Assembly: GCF_030409055.1 (NCBI RefSeq)
Contig: NZ_CP116619.1
Location: forward strand, 4,419,628 to 4,483,627
Source: Trichocoleus desertorum NBK24
GTDB taxonomy: Bacteria; Cyanobacteriota; Cyanobacteriia; FACHB-46
Direction of reading: 5' to 3'
Length of the DNA: 64,000 nucleotides
Below, piece by piece: positions 1 to 8,436 of the stretch. Position 1 is the first letter of the stretch; each line of letters starts with the position of its first letter. The notes beneath the pieces are model-generated. The model saw only the letters and a list, made by a program, of their open reading frames with translations. It searched no databases and was not told where the DNA came from. The translations under genes were made by a program, and so were the position numbers.

Positions 1-846
1 TTTCCCTTGGGCGATAAGACTTACGTGAATCTTTTCGCTAATGGCGCTCTCCATCACCACTATGCCGATACCGTTAACCCTTACTTTGAGGGCTTTGGAG
101 GCGGAAATGGTGCCTTATCGCGGTTTGGTGAGCGCAATGCCATCTACCGAATTGGTGGCAACGCTGCGGGGATTGGCATCAATCACACATTTGGCCAAGC
201 CCTCAAATTGGATCTCGGTTACTTAGCAAATGAAGCTAGTAATCCGACTGCTGGAGATGGTCTGTTTAACGGGAATTATTCTGCCTTGGCCCAGTTGGTG
301 CTCCAACCTTTTGACAAACTGAAGCTAGGTTTGACCTATATTCATGCCTATAACGGTGAAGATACACGTTTCAACTTTGGCGGCACAGGCACAAACTTGG
401 CGAATCTCCCTTGGACGGCGGGTGGCTTTGGCTTTACCCCAGTTTCTAGCAACTCTTATGGGGTTGAGGCTTCTTTTCAAGTTAGCCCCAAATTAGCAGT
501 TGGCGGCTGGTTTGGCCTCACGAATGCTCGTCTGATTGGTCTAGGGGATAGCAAAATTTTGAACTATGCTGTCACCCTGGCACTTCCCGACTTAGGCAAG
601 AAGGGTAACTTAGCAGGCATTATTGTGGGTGCAGAGCCTTATCTGACTGATATTGATGTGCCGGGGACATCAGAAGTGAATGAAGATGTGCCATTACACG
701 TTGAGGGCTTCTATAAATACCAACTCACGGACAATATCTCTGTAACCCCTGGTGTTATTTGGTTAACGGCTCCAAATCAGAACAACAATAACTCTGATGT
801 AGTGATTGGCACAGTTCGAACTACCTTTACTTTCCTCAGGGGGTAA
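1..846 (+). CDS. Iron-uptake-type porin, C-terminal part (5' end outside window)
   Basis: The reading frame is open from base 1, so only the last ~281 codons are seen. The protein is rich in alternating aromatic and glycine residues and in beta strands typical of cyanobacterial outer-membrane porins with an OprB-like barrel; an N-terminal SLH domain would lie upstream. Such porins carry small solutes and inorganic ions across the outer membrane. The barrel naturally ends in phenylalanine (TTFTF). Here an IS4-family element enters directly after that codon and adds Leu-Arg-Gly before a stop supplied by the IS end. Joining the flanks over the target duplication restores TTFTF followed by TAA. 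Family assignment is by pattern; exact substrate is unknown. Confidence 0.85.
   Translation, partial: FPLGDKTYVNLFANGALHHHYADTVNPYFEGFGGGNGALSRFGERNAIYRIGGNAAGIGINHTFGQALKLDLGYLANEASNPTAGDGLFNGNYSALAQLVLQPFDKLKLGLTYIHAYNGEDTRFNFGGTGTNLANLPWTAGGFGFTPVSSNSYGVEASFQVSPKLAVGGWFGLTNARLIGLGDSKILNYAVTLALPDLGKKGNLAGIIVGAEPYLTDIDVPGTSEVNEDVPLHVEGFYKYQLTDNISVTPGVIWLTAPNQNNNNSDVVIGTVRTTFTFLRG
825..834 (+). repeat. Target-site duplication, left copy of IS4-family element
   Basis: CTTTACTTTC here is repeated exactly at 2103-2112 on the other side of the element. A 10-bp duplication fits the IS4 family range and shows a simple transposition into the last codons of the porin gene. Confidence 0.95.
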
Positions 847-2102
847 CAGAAAGCTTGAAGCAGATGTGTAGCAGGGGATAGAGCCGCTAAACACAAAAAA
901 AGATAGGCTTGCTACTTGACCACAAGCCTACCCCTAAAAATGCTGCCTCTATTCTACCAAGCTCACCTCCAACAGTGCCTCAGTCCTCGCCATTACTTAC
1001 TTGTGAATCTGCTGGTGTTGCTATTGCAATGGCATAAACAAGTGCGCCTCGAAAGACTTGCGACCACCTTGCCTCTACCGATTCAATTCGAGGGTCGTCG
1101 CCGCTGTTTGCAACGCTTGTTTTCGAGCCCTCAGTTGCACATTGATACCCCCTGGTTGCCCTTAGTCGGCTACTTGCTATCTTGCCAATTCCGAGTCGGA
1201 CAAACTCTTTACTTGGTCCTCGACCGCACGCAGTGGCAAGGGGTGAATGTGCTGATGGCGAGTGTGATTTATCGAGGGCGGGCTCTGCCCTTGTACTGGC
1301 AGTTCTTGTCGCATTCTGGAAGTTCGGGCTTAGCGCAACAACAAGCGGTTTTGCGCCCACTTTCAGCGCTACTCAAGCCTTATCAAGTCGTGGTCTTAGG
1401 GGACCGGGAATTCTGCTCGGTGCATCTAGCGCAATGGTTGGGCCAAGAACAGCTCAGCTTCTGTTTACGCTTACGCTGTAACGAGTACGTTCAAGATGAA
1501 ACGGGTTTGGTTGAGCAACTCCAACACCTGGGATTAAAACCCGGTCAATCGCGCTTTTTCGAGCAGGTGAGGGTGACGAAACAAGGGGGTCTGGGATTGT
1601 TTAATGTGGCTTGCTATTGGAAACGAGCATATCGAGGCCATTGCGAGAAAAGTGCTTGGTTTCTCTTAACCAATCTGCCCTCTTTAGGTGCTGCTGTGAC
1701 GGCTTATCAACATCGCATGGGCATCGAAGCTTTCTTTCGTGACTACAAAAGTGGAGGGTATCAAGTCGAATCCACTCGTCTCAATCCTCAGCGCTTATCA
1801 GGTTTATTTGTTCTCTTAGCCCTTGCTTATACCAGTGCAGTCATTCAAGGCCATGAAGTTCGCACTCAAGGCTTAGCTAGCTATATTTGTCGAGCCAAAG
1901 AAGGACGAAGAATGCGTCGCAGACATAGCGATTTTTGGATAGGTTTGTATGCTCAAGCTTGGTTGGAAGGGATGGACTTAGCCACCGATTGGGTAGAGTC
2001 TTGGATGCAGCTTAGTGGCAATAAGCAACCCTATCTTCAGCGAGGACTAGACGCTGCTTCCCGCCTCCAGTCCTTGTTCTAGCCTTCTTGTTACCCCCTG
2101 AG
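835..2102 (+). mobile_element. IS4-family insertion sequence, copy 1 (1268 bp)
   Basis: The element starts CTCAGGGGGTAACA and ends TGTTACCCCCTGAG, a 14-bp perfect terminal inverted repeat. It carries one transposase gene and is flanked by a 10-bp direct repeat. A second copy of identical length lies at 45972-47239 and differs at only a few bases, so the family was recently active in this genome. The left end encodes an in-frame Leu-Arg-Gly-stop when entered after a codon boundary, which is what happens in the porin. Confidence 0.95.
940..2082 (+). CDS. IS4-family DDE transposase
   Basis: DDE transposase of 380 residues. Numbering from the ATG at 940, the first Asp is D95 in LVLDRTQW and the second is D155 in VVLGDREF. 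The C-terminal signature AYQHRMGIEAFFRDYK fits the IS4 pattern Y(2)R(3)E(6)K exactly, with E263 catalytic. An upstream TTG at 916 would add eight residues; the ATG is preferred because relatives start with a similar Met-Leu-Pro. The gene is intact and presumably encodes an active enzyme. Compared with copy 2 it has a handful of substitutions (for example Cys/Gly, Gln/Pro and Ser/Leu). Confidence 0.93.
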   Translation: MLPLFYQAHLQQCLSPRHYLLVNLLVLLLQWHKQVRLERLATTLPLPIQFEGRRRCLQRLFSSPQLHIDTPWLPLVGYLLSCQFRVGQTLYLVLDRTQWQGVNVLMASVIYRGRALPLYWQFLSHSGSSGLAQQQAVLRPLSALLKPYQVVVLGDREFCSVHLAQWLGQEQLSFCLRLRCNEYVQDETGLVEQLQHLGLKPGQSRFFEQVRVTKQGGLGLFNVACYWKRAYRGHCEKSAWFLLTNLPSLGAAVTAYQHRMGIEAFFRDYKSGGYQVESTRLNPQRLSGLFVLLALAYTSAVIQGHEVRTQGLASYICRAKEGRRMRRRHSDFWIGLYAQAWLEGMDLATDWVESWMQLSGNKQPYLQRGLDAASRLQSLF

Positions 2103-2112
2103 CTTTACTTTC
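2103..2112 (+). repeat. Target-site duplication, right copy of IS4-family element
   Basis: CTTTACTTTC is identical to 825-834. It is followed directly by TAA, which is the original stop codon of the interrupted porin. Confidence 0.95.
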
Positions 2113-2161
2113 TAAAATCTTGTCGCTGGTGTTTGTCAGCGTTCAATCTCCTAACTTTGGT

Positions 2162-2213
2162 AGCATTCAGTCATTTGGGCTTACGTCTCAGCCCCTGACT
2201 GAATGCTTTTTTC
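2162..2213 (+). terminator. Rho-independent terminator, originally of the porin gene
   Basis: AGCATTCAGTC at 2162 pairs with GACTGAATGCT ending at 2207, with an inner GGGC/GCCC pair, and is followed by six T. It lies about 50 bases after the original porin stop (2113-2115) and is now cut off from the porin coding sequence by the IS. Confidence 0.85.
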
Positions 2214-2293
2214 TGTGGCTTAGCGATTTCTTGTACCTAAACGGACGATGGTTCTGATGGTATGGATTAGGAATACAGGAGATCTGCAAAGCG

Positions 2294-2890
2294 CTAGCGG
2301 ACTCGAAACTCAACTACGTCTTGCTTGATGGTGATGTCGTACTTGCCGAAGAAGTCGTGACCGAGCAAACCTGTTTCTAGCTGAGGGCCAGCGATCGCCA
2401 CTAGCAGCCCTTGAGCAGTCGCACCGTTGACTTCCATCGTGTGAATCTTACCCAACGGTAACTCAATGCCTTTAGCACTGGCAGTATCGAACTTTAATTT
2501 GGCAACTGGAACCAATCGCAACATCGCAGCCATGCGCTGGGTAACGACTGTACCGCTAGCGCCCGTGTCTACAATCATTTCAAAGGTTTGGTTGCCATTA
2601 AAGGTAACGCCAATGATGGGGGTGCCAGCCTCGCGCCGCAAAATTCTGGTCTGAAAAACTTGCCCTGGAGGTAAAGGGTTCGTTTTGGTAAAGGTGGCTA
2701 GAGTGCCGTTAGGAGATGGAGCGCTGCCAGAAGCATTTCCACAAAGCTTGGACAGATCGATCGCTCGGCCAGCAGGGTTAAGCATGTAACAACCATCTAA
2801 CTCCTGAGCGATCGCAGCAGTTGAGAAACGGGGTAACAACGGCGACAGAGCAGCAGCCAATACAGCAGTTAGACAGAAGAATCTCAGCAT
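2294..2890 (-). CDS. Retropepsin-like aspartic protease, secreted
   Basis: 198 residues with an N-terminal hydrophobic signal peptide (about 1-28, Ala-rich). The motif VDTGASGTVV at ~107-116 is the single aspartic protease active-site loop (D108-T109-G110) of retropepsin-like bacterial proteins that act as dimers. A C-terminal LLGHDFFGKYDITI segment fits the hydrophobic-hydrophobic-Gly end of the fold. It probably works in the periplasm; substrate unknown. Single gene, with no partner close enough to suggest an operon. Confidence 0.8.
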   Translation of the reverse strand: MLRFFCLTAVLAAALSPLLPRFSTAAIAQELDGCYMLNPAGRAIDLSKLCGNASGSAPSPNGTLATFTKTNPLPPGQVFQTRILRREAGTPIIGVTFNGNQTFEMIVDTGASGTVVTQRMAAMLRLVPVAKLKFDTASAKGIELPLGKIHTMEVNGATAQGLLVAIAGPQLETGLLGHDFFGKYDITIKQDVVEFRVR

Positions 2891-3431
2891 TGCCTAAGCC
2901 TTAAAGTTCTTTTTTAGAGTCCCCATTCCAGGTGCATTTTTACCCAATCTCCCCCAAAAATTGCTGCCTGGATGCTGGGTTATTAAAGAACATACCTCAC
3001 CGTGAACCTACTAGAAAGTCATACAGCTTACTGTCTGACCATTTTGCGTTCTGATCGTGCGATCAATTTTGAGATTCGCTAAGCATAAAAAAAGCCCGAC
3101 TAAATGCCGAGCCTCTGAGCCATAAGGCTCCTGTGATGATGAGCTTAGTATTCCCACTCAACTTTGAGTTGCATCTATCAACCTATTTATCTTGCTAGTT
3201 CATTTTGGTAGCTGGTAGCACCCTCTAAAACGCGAGTATAAACAGGAACTTACCGAATTAGAACACACGCTGGCCTGAAGCCTACTTTGTTGTTTAACAT
3301 AACCACCTAAAGAAAGCAATTGCTTTCACAATATAGGGAGTCAAATCACAAGATATCTTAATGTTAATGTGAAGCTTTGCTACTTTTGTTGGTAAAAAAG
3401 GTGACAACTGCGCTGCAGCTTGCGATCGCCC
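2891..3431. other. Intergenic region of 541 bp
   Basis: No protein gene was recognised. It holds a minus-strand terminator (3087-3130). On the minus strand upstream of this lies a nine-codon frame reading MQLKVEWEY then stop, overlapping a small imperfect palindrome. The stretch may be a long 3' untranslated region of the cupin gene or a separate small RNA. Confidence 0.5.
3087..3130 (-). terminator. Minus-strand terminator with two adjacent hairpins
   Basis: Read on the minus strand: GAGCC-ttat-GGCTC, then GCTCGGC-attta-GTCGGGC (two G-U pairs), then seven T. It faces transcripts arriving from the cupin gene about 300 bp away, or an unannotated small transcript. Confidence 0.7.
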
Positions 3432-3797
3432 CTAAACATCTTCTAAGGAGACAAGGTGATATCCCGCATCGGCTGGCGACACGACTGAAACAAAAACTAA
3501 TGGCTCCTCACCGTTGTTGAATACTCCGTGCACACATCCTAAATGAGCGACTACTACATCTCCCGCAACAATAGGTTTTGTAGAGCCTACTTGATCTAGA
3601 TAATATTCTCCCTTACCGCTCAAAACAGTCCAGGTATCCTGTCCGTTGGGATGGATATGGGGGAGGATGGTCTGTCCTGGTTTGATGTACCAAGCAACGA
3701 CAACAGCATCCTTAGATTCCGTGACGACCGAGCGAATAGGTTCGTCCTCTGTCGGCTGAAGAAATTGAGAACTGGGAAATATCCTAGTCGTACTCAT
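3432..3797 (-). CDS. Single-domain cupin protein
   Basis: 121 residues forming one beta-barrel cupin. Motif 1 is GQTILPHIHPNGQDTWTVLSG (H47, H49, with Asp54 where many cupins have Glu). Motif 2 is GDVVVAHLGCVHGVFN (H90). These are the usual metal ligands, so a bound divalent metal is likely. Small stand-alone cupins range from dioxygenases and isomerases to sensors, so the reaction cannot be named. Transcribed alone. Confidence 0.8.
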   Translation of the reverse strand: MSTTRIFPSSQFLQPTEDEPIRSVVTESKDAVVVAWYIKPGQTILPHIHPNGQDTWTVLSGKGEYYLDQVGSTKPIVAGDVVVAHLGCVHGVFNNGEEPLVFVSVVSPADAGYHLVSLEDV

Positions 3798-4027
3798 TTT
3801 GTCCTCTCAGGCTGGGAAACCCGCTCCATCCGCAGAACTAGGGCTGCTTTTAGAGCTTGCTGAGCTGAGATTGTCTCACCGATTGACCGAAAACACTGTC
3901 TCAACCACAACTAAAAGAGGTTCCACCGACAGATTAACGTGCCCTCACCCATTACGTCTGAATAGAAGTCTGAATAGAAGTAAGATCGTTCTCATCAAGC
4001 TTAAGTGACTTAACCGAGACTGACCCT

Positions 4028-4672
4028 GTGGAATCCGAAAAAAACGTCCCCCTTGAAGACCAGAATGTTCCAGTCGCTCACCAAGGACTACATGGTTTTC
4101 TCTATAGTTCTGATGATGAGCATGGCTCAAACTCTTCATCTCTGCCAATGGTGAGTGAAGAGGCTGAAGTAGTTCCAGCTGAAAATTGGCGATTGCTGAC
4201 CCACAGGGTTAAGGTGGCAGGAGTCTACGCCATTTTAGATGCTGATCGCCAGACCCAGTACATCGGCTACTCTCGTGATGTGCAGCAGTCACTAGAAGGG
4301 CACATTGCCCAGCATGGGGTGGAAACCTGTGCTTTTATCCGAGTTCAGACGTTTAAGTTTCCGACGCGGCAGGCAATGGAAGCGCTGCAAGATGAGTGGA
4401 TTGCCGCACTGGAGCAAGCTCCGCCTGGGAATCAAGCGGAAGGGGGAACTTGGGCGAAAACAATTGGCGAAGTGGCTCAAGCCAGCATGTCAGCGGCAGA
4501 GCGTCAGGCTTACGAAGAGAAAAAGCTAAAGTTACGCAAGGCGATGGCGGATAATACTCTCAGCTATGAATTAGAGGCGCAGGAGATACCGAATGAGTCA
4601 GAAGCTGAGCGTCGGCAGAAATTAAAAGCAGCAGTTGAGAATGATGATTGGAGTGGTGTGGTTGAGTCTTAA
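4028..4672 (+). CDS. GIY-YIG nuclease-like protein
   Basis: 214 residues from a GTG start. A central region has the GIY-YIG signature in the form GVYAILDADRQTQYIGYSRD (about residues 65-84), followed by an Arg/Glu-containing helix and a charged C-terminal tail of ~70 residues that is not part of the nuclease core. This layout fits a cyanobacterial family of stand-alone GIY-YIG proteins of unknown role; related domains cut DNA (UvrC, homing enzymes). The N-terminal ~55 residues are low in recognisable features and the start is uncertain. Confidence 0.7.
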   Translation: MESEKNVPLEDQNVPVAHQGLHGFLYSSDDEHGSNSSSLPMVSEEAEVVPAENWRLLTHRVKVAGVYAILDADRQTQYIGYSRDVQQSLEGHIAQHGVETCAFIRVQTFKFPTRQAMEALQDEWIAALEQAPPGNQAEGGTWAKTIGEVAQASMSAAERQAYEEKKLKLRKAMADNTLSYELEAQEIPNESEAERRQKLKAAVENDDWSGVVES

Positions 4673-4683
4673 TAGGTGATTAA

Positions 4684-5529
4684 CTAAGCAAGGTTCTCAA
4701 AGGAGTAGTCTCGCCAGTCTGTCACAGGTCGATAGCCGATCTTCTGATAAATATGATTAGAGGTGGGATTGGCTAAGTCTGTGAACAAGAAACAAGAGTG
4801 ACATCCTTGGTCAAGCAATTGCTGGCTTAAGGCAGCGACACAAGCAGTTGCATATCCTTTTCCACGATATTCAGACGGGGTGTAAACAGGGCCAATCGTC
4901 GCGCCCTTTGGAGTTGAAGGACGAGCACAGGCCATAGAGACAGGGACTTGATCTTGCCAGAGATAAGCTACGCCTCGGTGAATTTGGCGTTCTGCCATTT
5001 TCTCGGGGTCTTCCTCCAAGGCTCCAAACGCTTCCAACATGAAATCATGGTTCCATTGCACCAAGAGATCGCGATCTCTCTCTGTGGCTTGCCGTAGATA
5101 GCCTGCTGCTTTAGTGACAGGTTGCACTGATTGGAGTTGATGCACACGGAGATCGAGAGCGACTTTGTGAGGTTGCTGCGTCAAAGCCTCCCAGGCAGAG
5201 ACAAAAGCTTGCGCCTCTGCCACTAAGCTCAACACTCCGGGTAAAGACTTTTGGTGCTGCAAAACGTCTTGAGCAATCAGCTCAGCAGCTTGCAAATCAG
5301 CCATTTTAGACAACACCAATTTGCGTGGAGGTGTCCGCATCGCTACAGCTACCACCTGATCCTCATCTTCTACTATTGCCAAGTAGGGCGGAAACGGATA
5401 GCGATCAGGATGATGCAGCAACATGCTAGCAATGGCAAATAACAAGCTGTTATGCGCTTCATGGCTGAGCAAATAGTCTTGGCTCCGCTGATAAAATTGC
5501 TTGGCATCCTGAAACCGTTGGAGTTGCAT
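4684..5529 (-). CDS. GNAT family N-acetyltransferase
   Basis: About 281 residues. The C-terminal half holds the acetyl-CoA loop in GPVYTPSEYRGKGYATACV (the R/Q-x-x-G-x-G/A motif as YRGKGYA) and a C-terminal NHIYQKIGYRPV typical of GNAT enzymes. The N-terminal half is a divergent GNAT-like or accessory domain seen in larger GNATs. I chose the ATG at 5529: a longer frame to 5598 would overlap the KptA gene. Substrate unknown. The gene follows KptA on the same strand with a ~23-bp gap, so co-transcription is likely. Confidence 0.8.
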   Translation of the reverse strand: MQLQRFQDAKQFYQRSQDYLLSHEAHNSLLFAIASMLLHHPDRYPFPPYLAIVEDEDQVVAVAMRTPPRKLVLSKMADLQAAELIAQDVLQHQKSLPGVLSLVAEAQAFVSAWEALTQQPHKVALDLRVHQLQSVQPVTKAAGYLRQATERDRDLLVQWNHDFMLEAFGALEEDPEKMAERQIHRGVAYLWQDQVPVSMACARPSTPKGATIGPVYTPSEYRGKGYATACVAALSQQLLDQGCHSCFLFTDLANPTSNHIYQKIGYRPVTDWRDYSFENLA

Positions 5530-5552
5530 GACCGACTCCCTGATGGTACTGG

Positions 5553-6098
5553 CTACAAAACTGTTAAATATTCCGATGGAATATGATCCACGAGCCAAAC
5601 GCCATTTTCCGAACAGAAAAAGAGATAACCTGCTTGGTGCATTGCCTTAGCATCGATCGCAAATACCACCGGACGACCGTGTCTCTTACCAACTTTGCGC
5701 GCTGTCTCCATCTCTTGAGAAAGGTGAACGTGATGTCGCGACATCTTATTCAAACCCGATTGCAAAATCATTTCCACAGCGCGATCGCCTGTTCCGTGAT
5801 ACAGAACATCTGGTGGCACCTGCGGTTCTAGTTGTAAATCGACTTCTACGCTATGACCTTGATTCGCTCGGATCAACTCACCTGTGGAATCAAAAGAAAA
5901 GCGCTTTTTATCACTCGTCGCTACAACTGCCTCCAGTTCCTCACGATTGATCGGGAACTGATGCTGAGCGCAGGCTGCAAGTAGCTCTTCAACTACAACC
6001 CAACCACCCGCACCCAGCGTCAGACTTAGGCGTTCTGGTTGATGACGGAGATGTTTACTCAGATATTTGCTGACTTTGACTAGGCGATCGCTGTTCAT
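5553..6098 (-). CDS. kptA: RNA 2'-phosphotransferase (Tpt1/KptA family)
   Basis: 181 residues. It matches the Tpt1/KptA family from start to end: SKYLSKHLRHQPERLSL at the N-terminus, a winged-helix segment with KKRFSFD, then LYHGTG, HHVHLS and GRPVVFAIDA of the ADP-ribosyltransferase fold. In eukaryotes the enzyme removes the 2'-phosphate left by tRNA ligation, using NAD+ and giving ADP-ribose 1''-2''-cyclic phosphate. Bacteria have no matching splicing, so its bacterial role is unsettled. An ATG at 6137 would add 13 residues; the ATG at 6098 fits the family better. Confidence 0.88.
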   Translation of the reverse strand: MNSDRLVKVSKYLSKHLRHQPERLSLTLGAGGWVVVEELLAACAQHQFPINREELEAVVATSDKKRFSFDSTGELIRANQGHSVEVDLQLEPQVPPDVLYHGTGDRAVEMILQSGLNKMSRHHVHLSQEMETARKVGKRHGRPVVFAIDAKAMHQAGYLFFCSENGVWLVDHIPSEYLTVL

Positions 6099-6191
6099 TA
6101 GACGTTGATTATTAGACGAACTTGTGCACGAACTCATGAATCAAATCTACCTGTCTTTTGCGGAAGGACAGGATCTAAATTGCGATCGCTT

Positions 6192-7796
6192 CTAAGCCAG
6201 TAATTCCTGATAGAAATTATCTAGATCGCTAGGGAGAGAGACAGTAGGTTGTAAGGTCTGGTTACTTACTCGCAGAGCTTGAGTAATCCCGATTTGCCTA
6301 AGAAAATCGAGGTCGTGAGAGATTACCCACAGAGCACCCTGATATTGATTGAGCGCTGCAATCATTGGCTCCATAGTGACAGTATCTAGATTGTTGGTGG
6401 GTTCATCTAAAATCAATAAATCTACTTCTGAGATACTAATCATCGCGATCGCCAGTCGCGCCAATTCTCCGCCACTCAACCCAGCCGCAGATTGATACGC
6501 TGTCTCGTTAAAAAAGAGAAAATGTCCTAGTTGTTGGCGGAGCAATTGGTAACTCAATTGGGGATTAGCTGCTTGCATATTCTCTAGAATGGTCTTCTGG
6601 CGATTGACCACACTGTAAGTTTGATCCAGATAAACCACTTGCAGGTCTGGAGCTAGCCGCACTTCTCCTGCTTCTAGAACAACTCCTGTTCCTGGAAACC
6701 CCAAAGTCGCTTTCACTAAACTCGATTTACCAGAACCATTGACTCCCAAAATAGTGATCCGATCGCCTGTTTTGACATGCAGTTGAATGTTTTGGATCAA
6801 CGTGCGATCGCCCACTCTCAGATCAGCGCCCTGGATATCAATCAAATTTCTAACTTTGCGTTGCTTCTCCTCCAAATGAATTAATGTAGCTTTCGTAGTT
6901 CTGATTTTAGTTTCTGCCAGCTTTTGCTGAGCTTGAGCTAGCGCTGTATCATGCTTTTTGGCTGCTGTTCCGGCGGTCGCCGAGGCTCGGTTGGCGAAGT
7001 AGCGTTTAGCCGCTTTGCCCATGCTGTTGTCAAAGGCTTGTAATCGACCCTCTCGTTGCGATCGCGCCGCTCGTTGTTGTTCTTTGAGCGCTGCTTCCTT
7101 GGCCCGTTTCAGTTCTTTTTTAGCCACCTCATGGGAACGCTCCGCATTCTCCAAAGCGATCGCTTTTTGTTTTTTGTAAAACGAGAAGTTACCTCCAAAC
7201 ACGTGAAGACCTGTTGGGGTCAACTCCCAAGTCGTATTAGCAACTTGATCTAAGAAGAAAGGTTTATGAGAGACAATCACAAAAGCACCAGAAAGCTGGC
7301 AGAGAAACTGTTTGAGCGTCTCCAGGGCTGCTAGATCCATGTGATTGGTTGGCTCATCCAGCAATAAGATACGTGGCTCTTGCGCCAAACCAACTGCTAA
7401 AAATAGCTTTGTCAGCTCACCTCCACTCAAATTAGTAACTGGAAGGGAGAGATCTATGACTGTTGCTAATTTGGCTTCGAGAATGTCAGCGATCGCCCAC
7501 CAGTCATCACAGATCGAGCTGAGCCATTCCAGTACTGTCTGCTGTTTTTGCTCTACAGGTAACGTGCTGATTTGCGGTAAATAGTAGATGCTGTCTTTTT
7601 GGTAAACAGAGCCAGAACTAGGTTGCAGCAGTCCTGCTAAAAGCTGTAATAACGTAGACTTTCCAACACCATTGGGGCCAATGAGCGCAATGCGATTGCC
7701 CGCTTGAATGGTAACGTCAATTCCCTGAAATAACGTCCTGTCTGCCGTTAGGTCGTAACTAAGGCTTTCTGCGCGCAAGAGAACTCTAGATTCCAT
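6192..7796 (-). CDS. ABC-F family ATPase with two nucleotide-binding domains
   Basis: 534 residues and no membrane segments, as in ABC-F translation factors. Domain 1 has Walker A GPNGVGKST (40-48), signature LSGGE (123-127) and Walker B LLLDEPT. Domain 2 has Walker A GVNGSGKSS (351-359), signature LSGGE (440-444) and LILDEPT. The linker between them (about 210-310) is rich in Lys, Arg and Ala, as expected for the arm that enters the ribosomal E site. It may be a translation factor or a ribosome-protection protein; the sequence does not decide. Transcribed away from KptA with a 54-bp gap. Confidence 0.88.
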   Translation of the reverse strand: MESRVLLRAESLSYDLTADRTLFQGIDVTIQAGNRIALIGPNGVGKSTLLQLLAGLLQPSSGSVYQKDSIYYLPQISTLPVEQKQQTVLEWLSSICDDWWAIADILEAKLATVIDLSLPVTNLSGGELTKLFLAVGLAQEPRILLLDEPTNHMDLAALETLKQFLCQLSGAFVIVSHKPFFLDQVANTTWELTPTGLHVFGGNFSFYKKQKAIALENAERSHEVAKKELKRAKEAALKEQQRAARSQREGRLQAFDNSMGKAAKRYFANRASATAGTAAKKHDTALAQAQQKLAETKIRTTKATLIHLEEKQRKVRNLIDIQGADLRVGDRTLIQNIQLHVKTGDRITILGVNGSGKSSLVKATLGFPGTGVVLEAGEVRLAPDLQVVYLDQTYSVVNRQKTILENMQAANPQLSYQLLRQQLGHFLFFNETAYQSAAGLSGGELARLAIAMISISEVDLLILDEPTNNLDTVTMEPMIAALNQYQGALWVISHDLDFLRQIGITQALRVSNQTLQPTVSLPSDLDNFYQELLA

Positions 7797-7943
7797 TCCA
7801 AAACCTCAACTTGGATAAAGCGATCGCGAATATTCCAAGTGAGATTCTTCATGGCTCTGTCCTCCAATCTATCTACGAAAAAAATTAGATCTGGTTGATC
7901 GATCTCGAACTACAACTCTACGATAGCCGATTCCGGATGCTCC

Positions 7944-8357
7944 TCATCGAGGGGCGATCGCGCTGAGGGGAATTCCTTTCGGCATATTAGTTGCAGCATC
8001 TAACTCACCCTGAAACTTCTCGCCATAAAAAGCGGCAGAGATTTGAATTTGCTCGATGATGTGACGGTTGAACTCTGCGAGTTCCTCCGCTGGCACCCAC
8101 AACTCCTGGCAGATTGCGCTACCCACGACCTGCACTTCAAGCTGCTGCACGTAGGCATCCCCAACTTCAAATTGAGTTACAAAGCCCGCAAAGCTATTGC
8201 TCTTGGTATTCCAATCGCGTGCAATCTTCTCTGCATACTCAAAGTTGAGCACTGGATAAAAAATGGGTTGTTCTGGCAGTCGAGGCGGAAATGCCTTGAA
8301 GCCTGACTGAGCAATTAGTTCCAGTTCTTTGAGTCCCACGGGACGATAGAGCAACAT
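7944..8357 (-). CDS. Small conserved protein annotated elsewhere as ADP-ribosylation/crystallin J1
   Basis: 137 residues. The start LLYRPVGLKELELIAQSGF, the middle YAEKIARDWN and QELWVPAEELAEFNRHI are typical of a widespread small bacterial family often labelled ADP-ribosylation/crystallin J1. The layout (Tyr-Arg near the start, a late Gln/Glu-containing strand) suggests an ADP-ribosyltransferase-like fold, but activity is inferred only. No partner gene of toxin-antitoxin type is adjacent. The start ATG at 8357 is clear. Confidence 0.65.
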   Translation of the reverse strand: MLLYRPVGLKELELIAQSGFKAFPPRLPEQPIFYPVLNFEYAEKIARDWNTKSNSFAGFVTQFEVGDAYVQQLEVQVVGSAICQELWVPAEELAEFNRHIIEQIQISAAFYGEKFQGELDAATNMPKGIPLSAIAPR

Positions 8358-8436
8358 TTTGAGTGACCAAACTTATAAATTTGGAGCGGGCTAAAATACA
8401 TACTACAAATATACTACAGCCTCAATCAAGATGCTA

